This document shows, one piece after another, positions 1-6,370 of a DNA stretch of 41,224 nucleotides. The DNA is taken from IMG/VR virus record IMGVR_UViG_3300042934_000901, positions 1-41,224 of that record; one strand, written 5' to 3'. Made by a program: the position numbers and the translations under genes. Each line of letters begins with the position of its first letter. Within the stretch, counting starts at the first letter, position 1. Source of the DNA: a virus. The notes under the pieces were generated by a model. That model saw only the letters and a list, made by a program, of their open reading frames with translations, had not been told where the DNA came from and made no database searches.

Positions 1-160
1 CTACAAAAAACAATTCATCTTCATTTTCGTGATGATGCCAATCAAATTCCCCTTTTAGTTTTGCTAATTTAATATGGGAATCGTTTAACTCCCCAACTAT
101 TTTAGGACTCCAATACTCGTTAAACAGACTAAATTTTTGAGATAAATTAATTTTATTCAA
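1..160 (-). CDS. Cupin-domain protein, N-terminal part (host gene, cut by window edge)
   Basis: This leftward gene runs off the left edge, so only about 53 N-terminal residues are visible. It starts at a TTG (158-160) with an AGGAG ribosome binding site 8 nt upstream (169-173). The peptide begins MNKINLSQKFSLFNEYWSPK and later shows the motif WHHHENEDELFFV, the classic metal-binding HxH...E stretch of small single-domain cupins of the mannose-6-phosphate isomerase type. Such proteins are cytosolic and bind a metal, but their substrate varies widely and cannot be assigned here. It lies outside attL, so it is chromosomal and not part of the prophage. AT-rich codon use is compatible with a host housekeeping gene. 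Confidence 0.75.
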   Translation of the reverse strand, partial: MNKINLSQKFSLFNEYWSPKIVGELNDSHIKLAKLKGEFDWHHHENEDELFFV

Positions 161-192
161 AAGTATCACTCCTCGTTACTAATTAAATATTT

Positions 193-315
193 TCAGTTCG
201 GTAAAGCGGGTTTATTTCCTCTTTCGATCCTTAACCTGTCCAGTTCATACACACATTCTCTTAATTTGTCTACTCTATAATACCTTAGGGGACAACCCAT
301 GGGACAACTTAACAT
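193..315 (-). CDS. Doubtful 40-residue host ORF
   Basis: An open frame begins at ATG 313-315, just after the old tRNA terminator, and ends at 193. The encoded peptide carries a basic amphipathic helix (VDKLRECVYELDRLRIERG) faintly like the first helix of Spo0E-type phosphatases, but it stops before a second helix. There is no ribosome binding site, and the ORF starts within the terminator's U-rich tail. It may be a remnant or non-coding. A longer version of the frame reaching back into attL would only exist because of the prophage junction. Confidence 0.2.
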   Translation of the reverse strand: MLSCPMGCPLRYYRVDKLRECVYELDRLRIERGNKPALPN

Positions 316-352
316 AAATAAAAAATACGCAAGTTCGCAAACCCGCGTATTT
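313..352 (-). terminator. Original chromosomal terminator of the tRNA-Pro gene
   Basis: Read on the minus strand, an 8-bp stem (AAATACGC, 345-352, with GCGTATTT, 323-330) is followed by a U-rich tract. It lies directly after the 3' end of the tRNA copy in attL. Before integration it would have ended the tRNA-Pro transcript. Phage DNA now separates it from the functional tRNA. Confidence 0.6.
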
Positions 353-356
353 ACTG

Positions 357-414
357 TATTTAATTGGTCGGAGCGACATGAGTTGAACATGCGGCCTCTA
401 CCACCCCAAGGTAG
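357..414 (-). repeat. attL, left copy of 58-bp attachment core
   Basis: The 58 bases are identical to 41099-41156. They contain the 3' part of tRNA-Pro on the minus strand, from the anticodon arm through the T arm to CCA, plus 8 bp beyond it. The flanking bases diverge at both ends (g/a at the left, g/c at the right). This copy lacks the 5' half of the tRNA, so it is a tRNA fragment and not a gene. Confidence 0.92.
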
Positions 415-541
415 GCGAACGGCAATCTAGAAAATGTCCACCGGCCCAGTAATTATGCGGGTCGGTCACATTATCTTAAAAACTTCCTTCTATATAATAT
501 AAGGCATATATAGGCATAAAAAGGGGTTTATAGGTGGCTAA

Positions 542-563
542 GCTACATTTTTTGCTACATTTT
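542..563 (+). repeat. Putative integrase arm-type sites, left arm
   Basis: Two copies of GCTACATTTT start at 542 and 554, 12 bp apart. The same word occurs twice at 40996 and 41007 beside attR, in the same orientation. Short repeats flanking the core on both sides are what the N-terminal arm-binding domain of a tyrosine integrase recognises. The remaining sequence at 415-590 shows no gene, only a GC-rich imperfect hairpin near 445-475. Confidence 0.55.
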
Positions 564-590
564 AAGTCAAGCTTTCCTTAAATATATAAA

Positions 591-1145
591 CTATGTTCCA
601 AAATTTTTACTTCTCAATTCATTAAATTCTACATTTAATTTTTTGCGTGCTAACCCATTTAATTTATATGGCATGACACATGTCATTTCATTATCATATA
701 AACCCAAACTAGCAATACCAGATGATGCTAATCTAATAATAATCCCATAACTTTCTAATAGCTTTACACGCCTATCGAAACAATTAAGAGACGCCGTTTC
801 CCTAAAAATATTTGAATCATGCTCATAAAAGGCAAGAAGAACCGATATTTCGTCTTCAGCAAGATCCTGAAGCCTTTCTAAAACTAAATTTTTCCAGTCC
901 CTTCTTCTTTTCCATTCACTAAAAAAAGAAATTAATCTTCCACTAATTGCAACTAAAAGATAAGCGCCAGAAACTATAAAAATCGGACCTAAATACTTAT
1001 CATATTCTGCTTTAATTGGATAAAGCATTAATTTTTCCTGAAACTCGCCTGGTAAAAAAATAACTGCAGCAGAAGTTAAAAAGAATATCATTGCTATATA
1101 AATAATACTAAGTTTTTCAAATATTACCTTTATAATTGAATCCAT
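591..1145 (-). CDS. SieB-like superinfection exclusion membrane protein
   Basis: The protein has 184 residues. It has two hydrophobic segments near the N-terminus (about 9-29 and 54-72) separated by the stretch FLPGEFQEKLMLYPIKAEY, then a basic WKRRRDWKN stop and a soluble C-terminal domain of about 110 residues. This layout and the FLP...EKL linker match superinfection exclusion protein B (SieB) of lambdoid phages, an inner-membrane protein that aborts infection by related phages. ATG at 1145 is preferred because GTGAGGA lies 7 nt upstream; a TTG 6 nt earlier has poorer spacing. It sits after the late-operon terminator, so it is probably transcribed on its own in the lysogen as a moron. The family call is from pattern only; another two-helix phage membrane protein is possible. 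Confidence 0.62.
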   Translation of the reverse strand: MDSIIKVIFEKLSIIYIAMIFFLTSAAVIFLPGEFQEKLMLYPIKAEYDKYLGPIFIVSGAYLLVAISGRLISFFSEWKRRRDWKNLVLERLQDLAEDEISVLLAFYEHDSNIFRETASLNCFDRRVKLLESYGIIIRLASSGIASLGLYDNEMTCVMPYKLNGLARKKLNVEFNELRSKNFGT

Positions 1146-1180
1146 ATGCAAATCCTCACTTCAAATATAATCTATCTCAT

Positions 1181-1208
1181 ATATTAGCATACCATATGAT
1201 ATTGTTAA
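1181..1208 (-). promoter_or_regulatory. Possible promoter of the SieB-like gene
   Basis: On the minus strand TTAACA (1203-1208) lies 16 bp before TAATAT (1181-1186), in the gap between the late terminator and the SieB-like gene. The -10 match is imperfect, so this is a weak call supported mainly by the need for separate transcription. Confidence 0.3.
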
Positions 1209-1235
1209 TTTAAACAGTCCGATTCTGCGATTAAC

Positions 1236-1266
1236 AAAAAAAGCCCGGTAGCCTAAGCCACCGGGC
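1236..1266 (-). terminator. Late-operon terminator
   Basis: On the minus strand GCCCGGTGGC, loop TTAG and GCTACCGGGC form a nearly perfect 10-bp GC-rich stem (1243-1266). It is followed by a run of seven T (1236-1242). It lies 6 nt after the last lysis gene and ends the structural and lysis operon. Confidence 0.9.
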
Positions 1267-1271
1267 AATGA

Positions 1272-1733
1272 TTAATCTCTGAGAGCAAGATAAGCTATGG
1301 CCAGATACCCAATATCTCTCCGTAGTTTTAAATTCCTATTTTGCGATGTTAATTTCTTGTGTTCTTCCTTGACCTCTTTCTCTAACTCTTTTAAGGATTG
1401 ATTGGCCTTCGTCAGCGCTAGATTCGATTGATCCAAGTCGATCCTGGCCAACGTCGATTCGGTCTTCAATTTCTCTAACTGCATCTGCAATTCCACCAAT
1501 TTCATTTGCGATGCTTCCAGCTTCAGCCGCACTTGATTCGAGTCCGCTTTCGATTGCTGTAACTCTGTCTTTAGCTGCACTATTTGCTCTTTCAACATTT
1601 GAAAGATCTGATCTAACCGCGTCAGCTCCGACTGGGTTATTTGATACGTTTCCTCCTCGGCCGCCGAGCAGGTACCCGGCGACACAACCAACAACAAGCA
1701 GCAGCACAATAACAGTAAGTGTTTTTTTATCAA
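1272..1733 (-). CDS. Spanin-like coiled-coil exported protein (overlapping pair, long partner)
   Basis: The 153-residue protein starts with TTG at 1733, 10 nt after the GGGAG ribosome binding site. It has a basic N-terminus and a hydrophobic core (HLLLLCCCLLLVV), with a likely cleavage after CSA at about residue 24. A heptad-rich coiled coil covers roughly residues 30-135, and a basic patch (LKLRRD) plus a short hydrophobic tail ends the protein. It overlaps the 135-residue gene at 1336-1743 over almost its whole length in another frame, as Rz and Rz1 genes do. Last place in the lysis cassette supports a role in disrupting the outer membrane or linking the two membranes. No clear lipobox is present, so which partner is the outer-membrane subunit is not settled. 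Confidence 0.65.
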   Translation of the reverse strand: MIKKHLLLLCCCLLLVVSPGTCSAAEEETYQITQSELTRLDQIFQMLKEQIVQLKTELQQSKADSNQVRLKLEASQMKLVELQMQLEKLKTESTLARIDLDQSNLALTKANQSLKELEKEVKEEHKKLTSQNRNLKLRRDIGYLAIAYLALRD

Positions 1734-1743
1734 TGTTACTCAT
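1336..1743 (-). CDS. Spanin-like membrane coiled-coil protein (overlapping pair)
   Basis: The 135-residue protein begins MSNIDKK and has one hydrophobic helix at about 9-29 containing LLLVVGC, which could be either an inner-membrane anchor or a lipobox with Cys20. The rest is Ala/Glu/Arg-rich with coiled-coil character and ends in RVRERGQ. ATG 1743 directly abuts the GGGAG ribosome binding site, so its initiation may be weak or coupled to the upstream small gene, whose stop lies 5 nt before. The frame is open over the whole of the neighbouring coiled-coil gene and encodes a sensible membrane protein, which argues against chance. It is the more i-spanin-like of the two. An accidental open frame cannot be fully excluded. 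Confidence 0.55.
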   Translation of the reverse strand: MSNIDKKTLTVIVLLLVVGCVAGYLLGGRGGNVSNNPVGADAVRSDLSNVERANSAAKDRVTAIESGLESSAAEAGSIANEIGGIADAVREIEDRIDVGQDRLGSIESSADEGQSILKRVRERGQGRTQEINIAK

Positions 1744-1748
1744 CTCCC

Positions 1749-1913
1749 TTACAGCCATACTTTTGCAACAAGAGCTACAAGTAGAACTGCGGCCGCAAGC
1801 CCCAGCCATACCTGCCACTTTGCAAAGTTATGTTTTTCGGCTGCAGCCTCCACTCCATCATCGATGGCATGGCCAACATCATTTACCTTTTTCTTCAGCT
1901 CATCTTTTTTCAT
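1749..1913 (-). CDS. Small single-helix membrane protein of the lysis cassette
   Basis: The gene encodes 54 residues. A charged N-terminal half (MKKDELKKKVNDVGHAIDDG) is followed by a C-terminal membrane helix (about 36-53, WLGLAAAVLLVALVAKVW). AAGGGAG lies 11 nt upstream. The stop TAA merges with the ribosome binding site of the spanin pair, suggesting translational coupling. Position between amidase and spanins suggests a holin partner, antiholin or small holin-like protein, but no family is recognised. Confidence 0.7.
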   Translation of the reverse strand: MKKDELKKKVNDVGHAIDDGVEAAAEKHNFAKWQVWLGLAAAVLLVALVAKVWL

Positions 1914-1936
1914 AATCTCAATCTCTCCCTTATTTG

Positions 1937-2512
1937 TTAATTATTAATTTGTACCCAATAATCAGTGACGCCACGGGCAATAGCCCTGGCCATGGCATCC
2001 TGCCAGGCCGGATCAGCAAGCTTGGCCGCATCATGGACATTCGAAAGAAAGGCTAATTCCACCAGGGCGGCCACTGCCTGTGTGTGACCGGTAACGTAAA
2101 GGGATGTATTCTTAATCCCCCGATCAATCAAGTCACCTAAGCCAATCAGCTGCGCTTGGATGCAAGTGGCCAAAATCGTTCCGCGCACACTGCCTAGGCA
2201 GTAATAAGTTTCTGTCCCTAAAGCGGCCGGATTATCTACTCTGTTACAATGGATGGATGCAAAGATATCAGCGCCCGCTGCATCTGACGCATCACACCGA
2301 GCTTGCAGCTCAGCAGTTGCTGAGGCATTCGGATAAGCTACATCAACATCCATGTCCCTGGTCATGACTACCTGGCAGCCAGCCGCTGTTAGGTAGTCAC
2401 GCGCCAGGCTGCCAACAATCAGAGCAATGTCCTTTTCCTGCAGGCCATTGTCGCACGCTCCCGGATCGGAGCCTCCATGACCACAATCAATACAAATAAT
2501 AGGTGCTCTCAC
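1937..2512 (-). CDS. N-acetylmuramoyl-L-alanine amidase (Amidase_3 endolysin)
   Basis: The 191-residue protein cleaves the amide bond between N-acetylmuramic acid and L-alanine in peptidoglycan. It is a single Amidase_3 domain: the IICIDCGHGGSDPGA motif near the N-terminus supplies the first zinc histidine, followed by ASIHCN with a second metal ligand and VELAFLSN with the catalytic glutamate near the C-terminus. There is no signal peptide or wall-binding domain, so the enzyme should depend on the holin for release. The start is the GTG at 2512, 8 nt after AAAGGAGG; a GTG three codons earlier overlaps that site. The upstream holin gene ends 2 nt before it. Confidence 0.93.
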   Translation of the reverse strand: MRAPIICIDCGHGGSDPGACDNGLQEKDIALIVGSLARDYLTAAGCQVVMTRDMDVDVAYPNASATAELQARCDASDAAGADIFASIHCNRVDNPAALGTETYYCLGSVRGTILATCIQAQLIGLGDLIDRGIKNTSLYVTGHTQAVAALVELAFLSNVHDAAKLADPAWQDAMARAIARGVTDYWVQINN

Positions 2513-2513
2513 G

Positions 2514-3173
2514 CTATTCACCTCCTTTCCCTATGTTCGCAGGTAACTCCGTATTCAACGGAGGCGGGGGCGTAATGCCCCCCGGCTTTGTCTGCATTGT
2601 ATTGGCAGCAGTCATTGTCATGGAAAAGTTACTGCCTGTTATGCGGGTAACAATCGTGGCTATAAGCTGCTTAAAATAGTCCAGTTTCTTATAGCCATAC
2701 TCTTCCAGATTGCGCAGAACGGACGAAATCTCCGCAATCATGATACCGGTATAAATTCCTCCACAGATGGATTTATTCACCGGCAGCCCAAACAACGAAA
2801 TCTCAGGGATCTTCATAATTCCTCCGGCCATTAGAATCAGAAACCCATAGGCCATAAACTTATCAGACCAGCATTTTCGAAGAGCCGTTGCAGTGATGAA
2901 ATCAGGTTTCCAGGCATAAAGAAAGCCGCATATCAATGCGGCTAAATCAATGCTCTCTTCCGTATGCCCGATAGAAATAAGATATTTTTTTGTCAGCGCC
3001 ACCCATTTACTCAGCGTATCAAGGATTACACACAGCAGGACAAATCCAATGATTGCCTCCGATCCACCAAAGAGATAAACAAAGCCGGCCGACAAGAGAT
3101 TGTACGGCCAGCTATCGACAATGGTATGGATTCCTCTTCGTAAAGCTTGATTTATTGCCTCCATGTCAATCAA
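2514..3173 (-). CDS. Phage holin (holin_4/TcdE-type family)
   Basis: The 219-residue membrane protein resembles toxin-secretion/phage-lysis holins. A short amphipathic N-terminus is followed by hydrophobic segments around 27-50 (AGFVYLFGG...IIGFVLLCVILDTLSKW), 76-88, 105-120 and 130-150. The ILDTLSKW motif is the usual (V)LDxLTG(x) landmark of the family in altered form. The C-terminus is soluble and rich in proline. The TTG start is placed 7 nt after GGGAGG. It would form lesions in the inner membrane that let the amidase reach the wall. It is translationally close to the amidase gene. Confidence 0.85.
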   Translation of the reverse strand: MIDMEAINQALRRGIHTIVDSWPYNLLSAGFVYLFGGSEAIIGFVLLCVILDTLSKWVALTKKYLISIGHTEESIDLAALICGFLYAWKPDFITATALRKCWSDKFMAYGFLILMAGGIMKIPEISLFGLPVNKSICGGIYTGIMIAEISSVLRNLEEYGYKKLDYFKQLIATIVTRITGSNFSMTMTAANTMQTKPGGITPPPPLNTELPANIGKGGE

Positions 3174-3187
3174 ATTTTCACCTCCCG

Positions 3188-3484
3188 TTATTTGATTAGC
3201 ATTAACACTGCCCCCCAGGTGCTACCTGCAACCGTAAACCAAAAATCCCATTTGTCCGGTGTGCCTCTACCGCTGTCTTTGTCCCATTGCTCTTTTATGC
3301 GACCAATACTTGCAGTTATCAACCAGGCAAGGATAACTGCCAACAATGGATTAACTAGCGCGGCAAGTAGTACCGCAAGATTTACACAAAGGGAAAAGCC
3401 GCCCAAACAATGGACGACTTTATCTATGTGCGAATTAATATATATTAGAATTATATTAAGAATTTGTACAACCTCCTTTAACAA
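3188..3484 (-). CDS. YfiM/VanZ-like small membrane protein of the lysis region
   Basis: The frame allows 98 residues. It has a DKVVHCLGGF motif, two hydrophobic stretches (LCVNLAVLLAALVNPLLAVILAW), then KEQWD, GRGTPDKWDF and a final hydrophobic TVAGSTWGAVLML. The order DK..H..GG, KE..D, GTPD..D, T..G is that of small YfiM-type membrane proteins often found next to phage holins; their function is unknown. The start is uncertain: the TTG at 3484 has no ribosome binding site, while AAAGGAGG inside the frame is 8 nt before an ATT at 3463, which would start the protein just before the conserved part. Confidence 0.7.
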   Translation of the reverse strand: MLKEVVQILNIILIYINSHIDKVVHCLGGFSLCVNLAVLLAALVNPLLAVILAWLITASIGRIKEQWDKDSGRGTPDKWDFWFTVAGSTWGAVLMLIK

Positions 3485-3810
3485 TCGATAGCATTCTCGA
3501 ACTCCGGCAATGTTTTTAGATGTTCATATGCCTGCTGCACCTCATTGGTGCTATCTTCTGTAATGCTCGGCATAAATGTGTATGATCTATTGCCAATTTT
3601 AACAGTTATTGAATTATCTGCGTAAATCGCTACAAAAAATGAAACACTGTTTTCTTTTTTATTCCACTCCGTACGCTCAACTCTCATATAAGCATTTGGA
3701 TACAATTCACATGTTATTTCCTTAAAATAATCCTGATTATATTTTGCACATTTTTCTGGGTCAGAAACACAATATTTAAGCTTTTCTTCATATACTATTT
3801 GCAAAGCCAT
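3478..3810 (-). CDS. Hypothetical protein downstream of the tailspike
   Basis: The 110-residue soluble protein has no recognised domain. It contains four cysteines (in YCVSDPEKC, ITCEL and the C-terminal DC), a likely beta-rich middle (VSFFVAIYADNSITVKIGNRSYTF) and an acidic C-terminus. Position directly after the tailspike gene suggests a tail fibre chaperone or accessory, but nothing in the sequence proves it. The ribosome binding site is a run of nine G 8 nt before ATG 3810. It overlaps the next gene's frame by 7 nt. Confidence 0.6.
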   Translation of the reverse strand: MALQIVYEEKLKYCVSDPEKCAKYNQDYFKEITCELYPNAYMRVERTEWNKKENSVSFFVAIYADNSITVKIGNRSYTFMPSITEDSTNEVQQAYEHLKTLPEFENAIDC

Positions 3811-3818
3811 CTTATAAT

Positions 3819-3827
3819 CCCCCCCCC
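3819..3827 (-). promoter_or_regulatory. Nine-G tract acting as ribosome binding site
   Basis: Nine consecutive G (minus strand) lie between the tailspike stop and the ATG of the 110-residue gene, in the Shine-Dalgarno position. A mononucleotide tract of this length is prone to slippage, and its length would alter ribosome spacing. Confidence 0.55.
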
Positions 3828-3833
3828 TCTACT

Positions 3834-6293
3834 TTAATATGTTACTACTTTTAGATTTTTGATACTGAACGAATTTCCGGATCTACCAGCAGTAACCCCG
3901 GCAACATTCGCAACAAACAGAACAATTAAATTAAATTCGGATACTGATACTGTTCCATCAAAGTTAACTGGTATTTTAATCTTAATCCAATCTACTGCAG
4001 TATAAACGCCTAGGCTTCCATAGTTTGGAACAAAAAACTTCTGTACGCTAGTGCTGTGAGTAAAATAGCCATTAATACATAGGGCCAAAGTAGGATCGTA
4101 GGCTCCCATTTTAATATCAAATTCAACAAATGCGTTTTTTACACTGCCAAAAGTTCCTACAACAGTAAATTTTATTCCAGTTTGCCCTAGTGCCGATATG
4201 CTAAAATCATTTGTAGTTACTGGAAGAGTGTCACTAGCCGCTAAAGTAACCGATAGTATATCACTCGCAAGCGAATAGGTAGTTGTTCCGTGCACTTGAT
4301 ACATGTTGTAATAATTAGTAAAACCACCATTAGTAAATCCCGTTAATTTAGGTGTGACACTTCCAATACAATATTCAGTTCCATCTAGTACGATTGAATT
4401 TAGTGTGTTCCCGGTAGGGTTATTAACCATTTTCTGATTTGCTACTTTACCGGCTAAAAACTGGAATATGTTCTGGTCAAGCAATAACGCACGGTTTGTA
4501 GTAATATTAACACTATTATTTTTAGCACTGGCTGTAACGTCAACAACTGAGAAAACAGATGAATTGTCTCCATCTGAGTGTTTAACCGATATCGCTGTTG
4601 TCCCTGTAACCACATTACCGCTACCACCTAGTACAACATCAGACCCACTTCCCAAAGCCTTGTTATTGCCAGCAAAATTGGTAGCAATAAAAGAATTATT
4701 AACTACATTTGCACCATCAAACACGATACCATTATAATAGTTTTCATGAATACTGTTTCCAGCACCCTGTATACAAAAAGCTAAATCAGTTAAGTGCACA
4801 GCACCATATTGGGACCCGCTACGTCCATTAGCAAATACCTTATTCCCTACTAACAGTGCACCTCCACGTGTAAATTTTACCCCGTGTTGATCGTTATCGT
4901 AAAATTGAGAGTTTGTGATTTTCACCCCGAATGATGACGAAACTAAGCCACTTTTACTACTTGATAATGATTGCACATCAAGCAACAAAGGCTCTACCGT
5001 GTTATCCAATACGATATTATCTAGGCTAAATTTTACTGATTTTATATGCAGTAGTTTATGAAAGCAGTCTTCCGCTGTAGTCATATATAAGCGGATACCA
5101 CCGCCACCAGCATAATTACCTAACATACAAAAGTTTTTAAGAGTAATATTTTTTGCGTTTTCCGCAGACAAAATGCCGTATCCAGAAGTATGATAAAAAT
5201 AAAAAAATACTCCTCCAAGAGCATCGTCTGTATAATCTCGTCTATTACTTTCGCCAACAATTGTCTTATTGCCTGGAATTACAATACCACTGTTGAACCG
5301 ATAATTCCCCTTGGGGAAATAAAGAGTTGAATAAATTGTAAGCAGATATTGAACTAGTGACGAACAGTCTCTATTGCCAGTAGGATCAGCACCAGCTTCT
5401 ACTACGTTTACCCAGTCAACTCTATGTAAGGCAAGAATATTATTATTAGTTTTAAAAAATCTTGCGTCAATAATATTGCCATTAATTATAGCCGTTGCCC
5501 CTGGCACGACATTAATATTCGCAAGCAAAATGGCTCCGGAGGGAATCGCAGGCGCTACAGGTGTAGTAGCTGCTGTCCCTGGATAGTATGATATTCCTCC
5601 AAGGTCAGTAACAAATACACTATCTATCCTTGGTAATGTAGCATGAGCACCAGGAACTGTTTTTGTGACACCCGCAATATTAAACCGCTGCCCATTAGGC
5701 ATATGGGCTACCCCTGCAGAGATTTGCACAGTCATGCTACTTAGCGCCGATACCTTTAGCCCAGTGATAATACCATAACCTGTAGATTCTACGTTAACAG
5801 CAGGTATTTGCGCCGCACTCTTAGCCGCCGAATCAGCACTCGCCCCCGCATCAGCACTGGCCCGCAGCACATCATTTATAATTGTTTCCCCTGTTGTATC
5901 AGAGCCAATCGGAATAGTCAACGTCCTGCTTATCCGCTCATTGAGCTGCTGGCTGATTGCCGTCTGCTTATCCAGTCCACCCTCAATTGTCTTGGAAAAG
6001 TATGCACCGCCATTGGGAAGGGCGATTTCCTGCGTAATCGGCACTACTCGAAGCAGGGTTATTTTACTATCACTAGTCAAAGCTGCACCGGACAGGGGAT
6101 AGGTTACTTTCTTATTATTAACATCAATCGAATAATTGCTGGTAATCTGAGTCGCTGCGCCAGTTGCGATATTTGTAATGTACAGCTGGATCTCAGAACC
6201 GTTCGTAGAAAAAATAGGAAAGTTATACGGCCAATCCTTTTGAAGGCCATTTCCCACATAATCATGCTTATTCAAGTTACTAGGCAAAGTCAC
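3834..6293 (-). CDS. Tailspike with T7-gp17-like N-terminus and beta-helix
   Basis: The 819-residue receptor-binding protein has several regions. Residues 1-120 (KHDYVGNGLQKDWPYNF..., VVPITQEI, FSKTIEGGLDKQTAI) match the particle-binding domain shared by T7-type fibres and podovirus spikes. An Ala/Ser linker (about 140-165) follows, then a small beta domain (AGVAHMPNGQRFNIAG). From about 295, AGADPTGNRDCSSL and LYFPKGNYRFNSGIVIPGNKTIVGES open a right-handed parallel beta-helix of the pectate-lyase type, with repeated short N/G-rich turns to about 560. The C-terminal 200 residues look like a carbohydrate-binding beta-sandwich. It may cleave or bind surface polysaccharide; catalytic residues cannot be assigned. 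The GTG start has AAGGGG 8 nt upstream. Confidence 0.85.
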   Translation of the reverse strand: MTLPSNLNKHDYVGNGLQKDWPYNFPIFSTNGSEIQLYITNIATGAATQITSNYSIDVNNKKVTYPLSGAALTSDSKITLLRVVPITQEIALPNGGAYFSKTIEGGLDKQTAISQQLNERISRTLTIPIGSDTTGETIINDVLRASADAGASADSAAKSAAQIPAVNVESTGYGIITGLKVSALSSMTVQISAGVAHMPNGQRFNIAGVTKTVPGAHATLPRIDSVFVTDLGGISYYPGTAATTPVAPAIPSGAILLANINVVPGATAIINGNIIDARFFKTNNNILALHRVDWVNVVEAGADPTGNRDCSSLVQYLLTIYSTLYFPKGNYRFNSGIVIPGNKTIVGESNRRDYTDDALGGVFFYFYHTSGYGILSAENAKNITLKNFCMLGNYAGGGGIRLYMTTAEDCFHKLLHIKSVKFSLDNIVLDNTVEPLLLDVQSLSSSKSGLVSSSFGVKITNSQFYDNDQHGVKFTRGGALLVGNKVFANGRSGSQYGAVHLTDLAFCIQGAGNSIHENYYNGIVFDGANVVNNSFIATNFAGNNKALGSGSDVVLGGSGNVVTGTTAISVKHSDGDNSSVFSVVDVTASAKNNSVNITTNRALLLDQNIFQFLAGKVANQKMVNNPTGNTLNSIVLDGTEYCIGSVTPKLTGFTNGGFTNYYNMYQVHGTTTYSLASDILSVTLAASDTLPVTTNDFSISALGQTGIKFTVVGTFGSVKNAFVEFDIKMGAYDPTLALCINGYFTHSTSVQKFFVPNYGSLGVYTAVDWIKIKIPVNFDGTVSVSEFNLIVLFVANVAGVTAGRSGNSFSIKNLKVVTY

Positions 6294-6317
6294 TGTCTCA
6301 TCCCCTTTCTAAATACT

Positions 6318-6355
6318 AAGCGGCAAAATCAACATCGCTGTTGAATTTGCCGCTT
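6318..6355 (-). terminator. Intergenic hairpin before the tailspike gene
   Basis: A 17-bp stem with one mismatch and a 4-nt loop (6318-6334 with 6339-6355) lies between the giant virion gene and the tailspike. There is no U-run, so partial termination, RNA processing or mRNA end protection are all possible. Its minus-strand arm shares the 18 nt GCGGCAAATTCAACAGCG with a palindrome inside the DUF3102 gene. Confidence 0.6.
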
Positions 6356-6370
6356 TGCTTTTATTCATTA

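Noticed and set aside
193-390. 65-residue frame running from attL into host DNA
   Set aside because: Its first 25 codons read through the tRNA fragment and terminator, so it is an artefact of the junction; only the 40-codon part is listed, at low confidence.
357-414. Second tRNA-Pro gene
   Set aside because: Only the 3' part is present; the D arm and acceptor 5' strand are missing.
1511-1915. 134-residue plus-strand frame over the spanin region
   Set aside because: Antisense shadow rich in Ser/Pro/Ala with no ribosome site, convergent to the lysis operon.
3834-6293. Diversity-generating retroelement acting on the tailspike, as in phage BPP-1
   Set aside because: No reverse transcriptase ORF and no template/variable repeat pair with adenine-biased differences was seen, although the structural genes resemble BPP-1.
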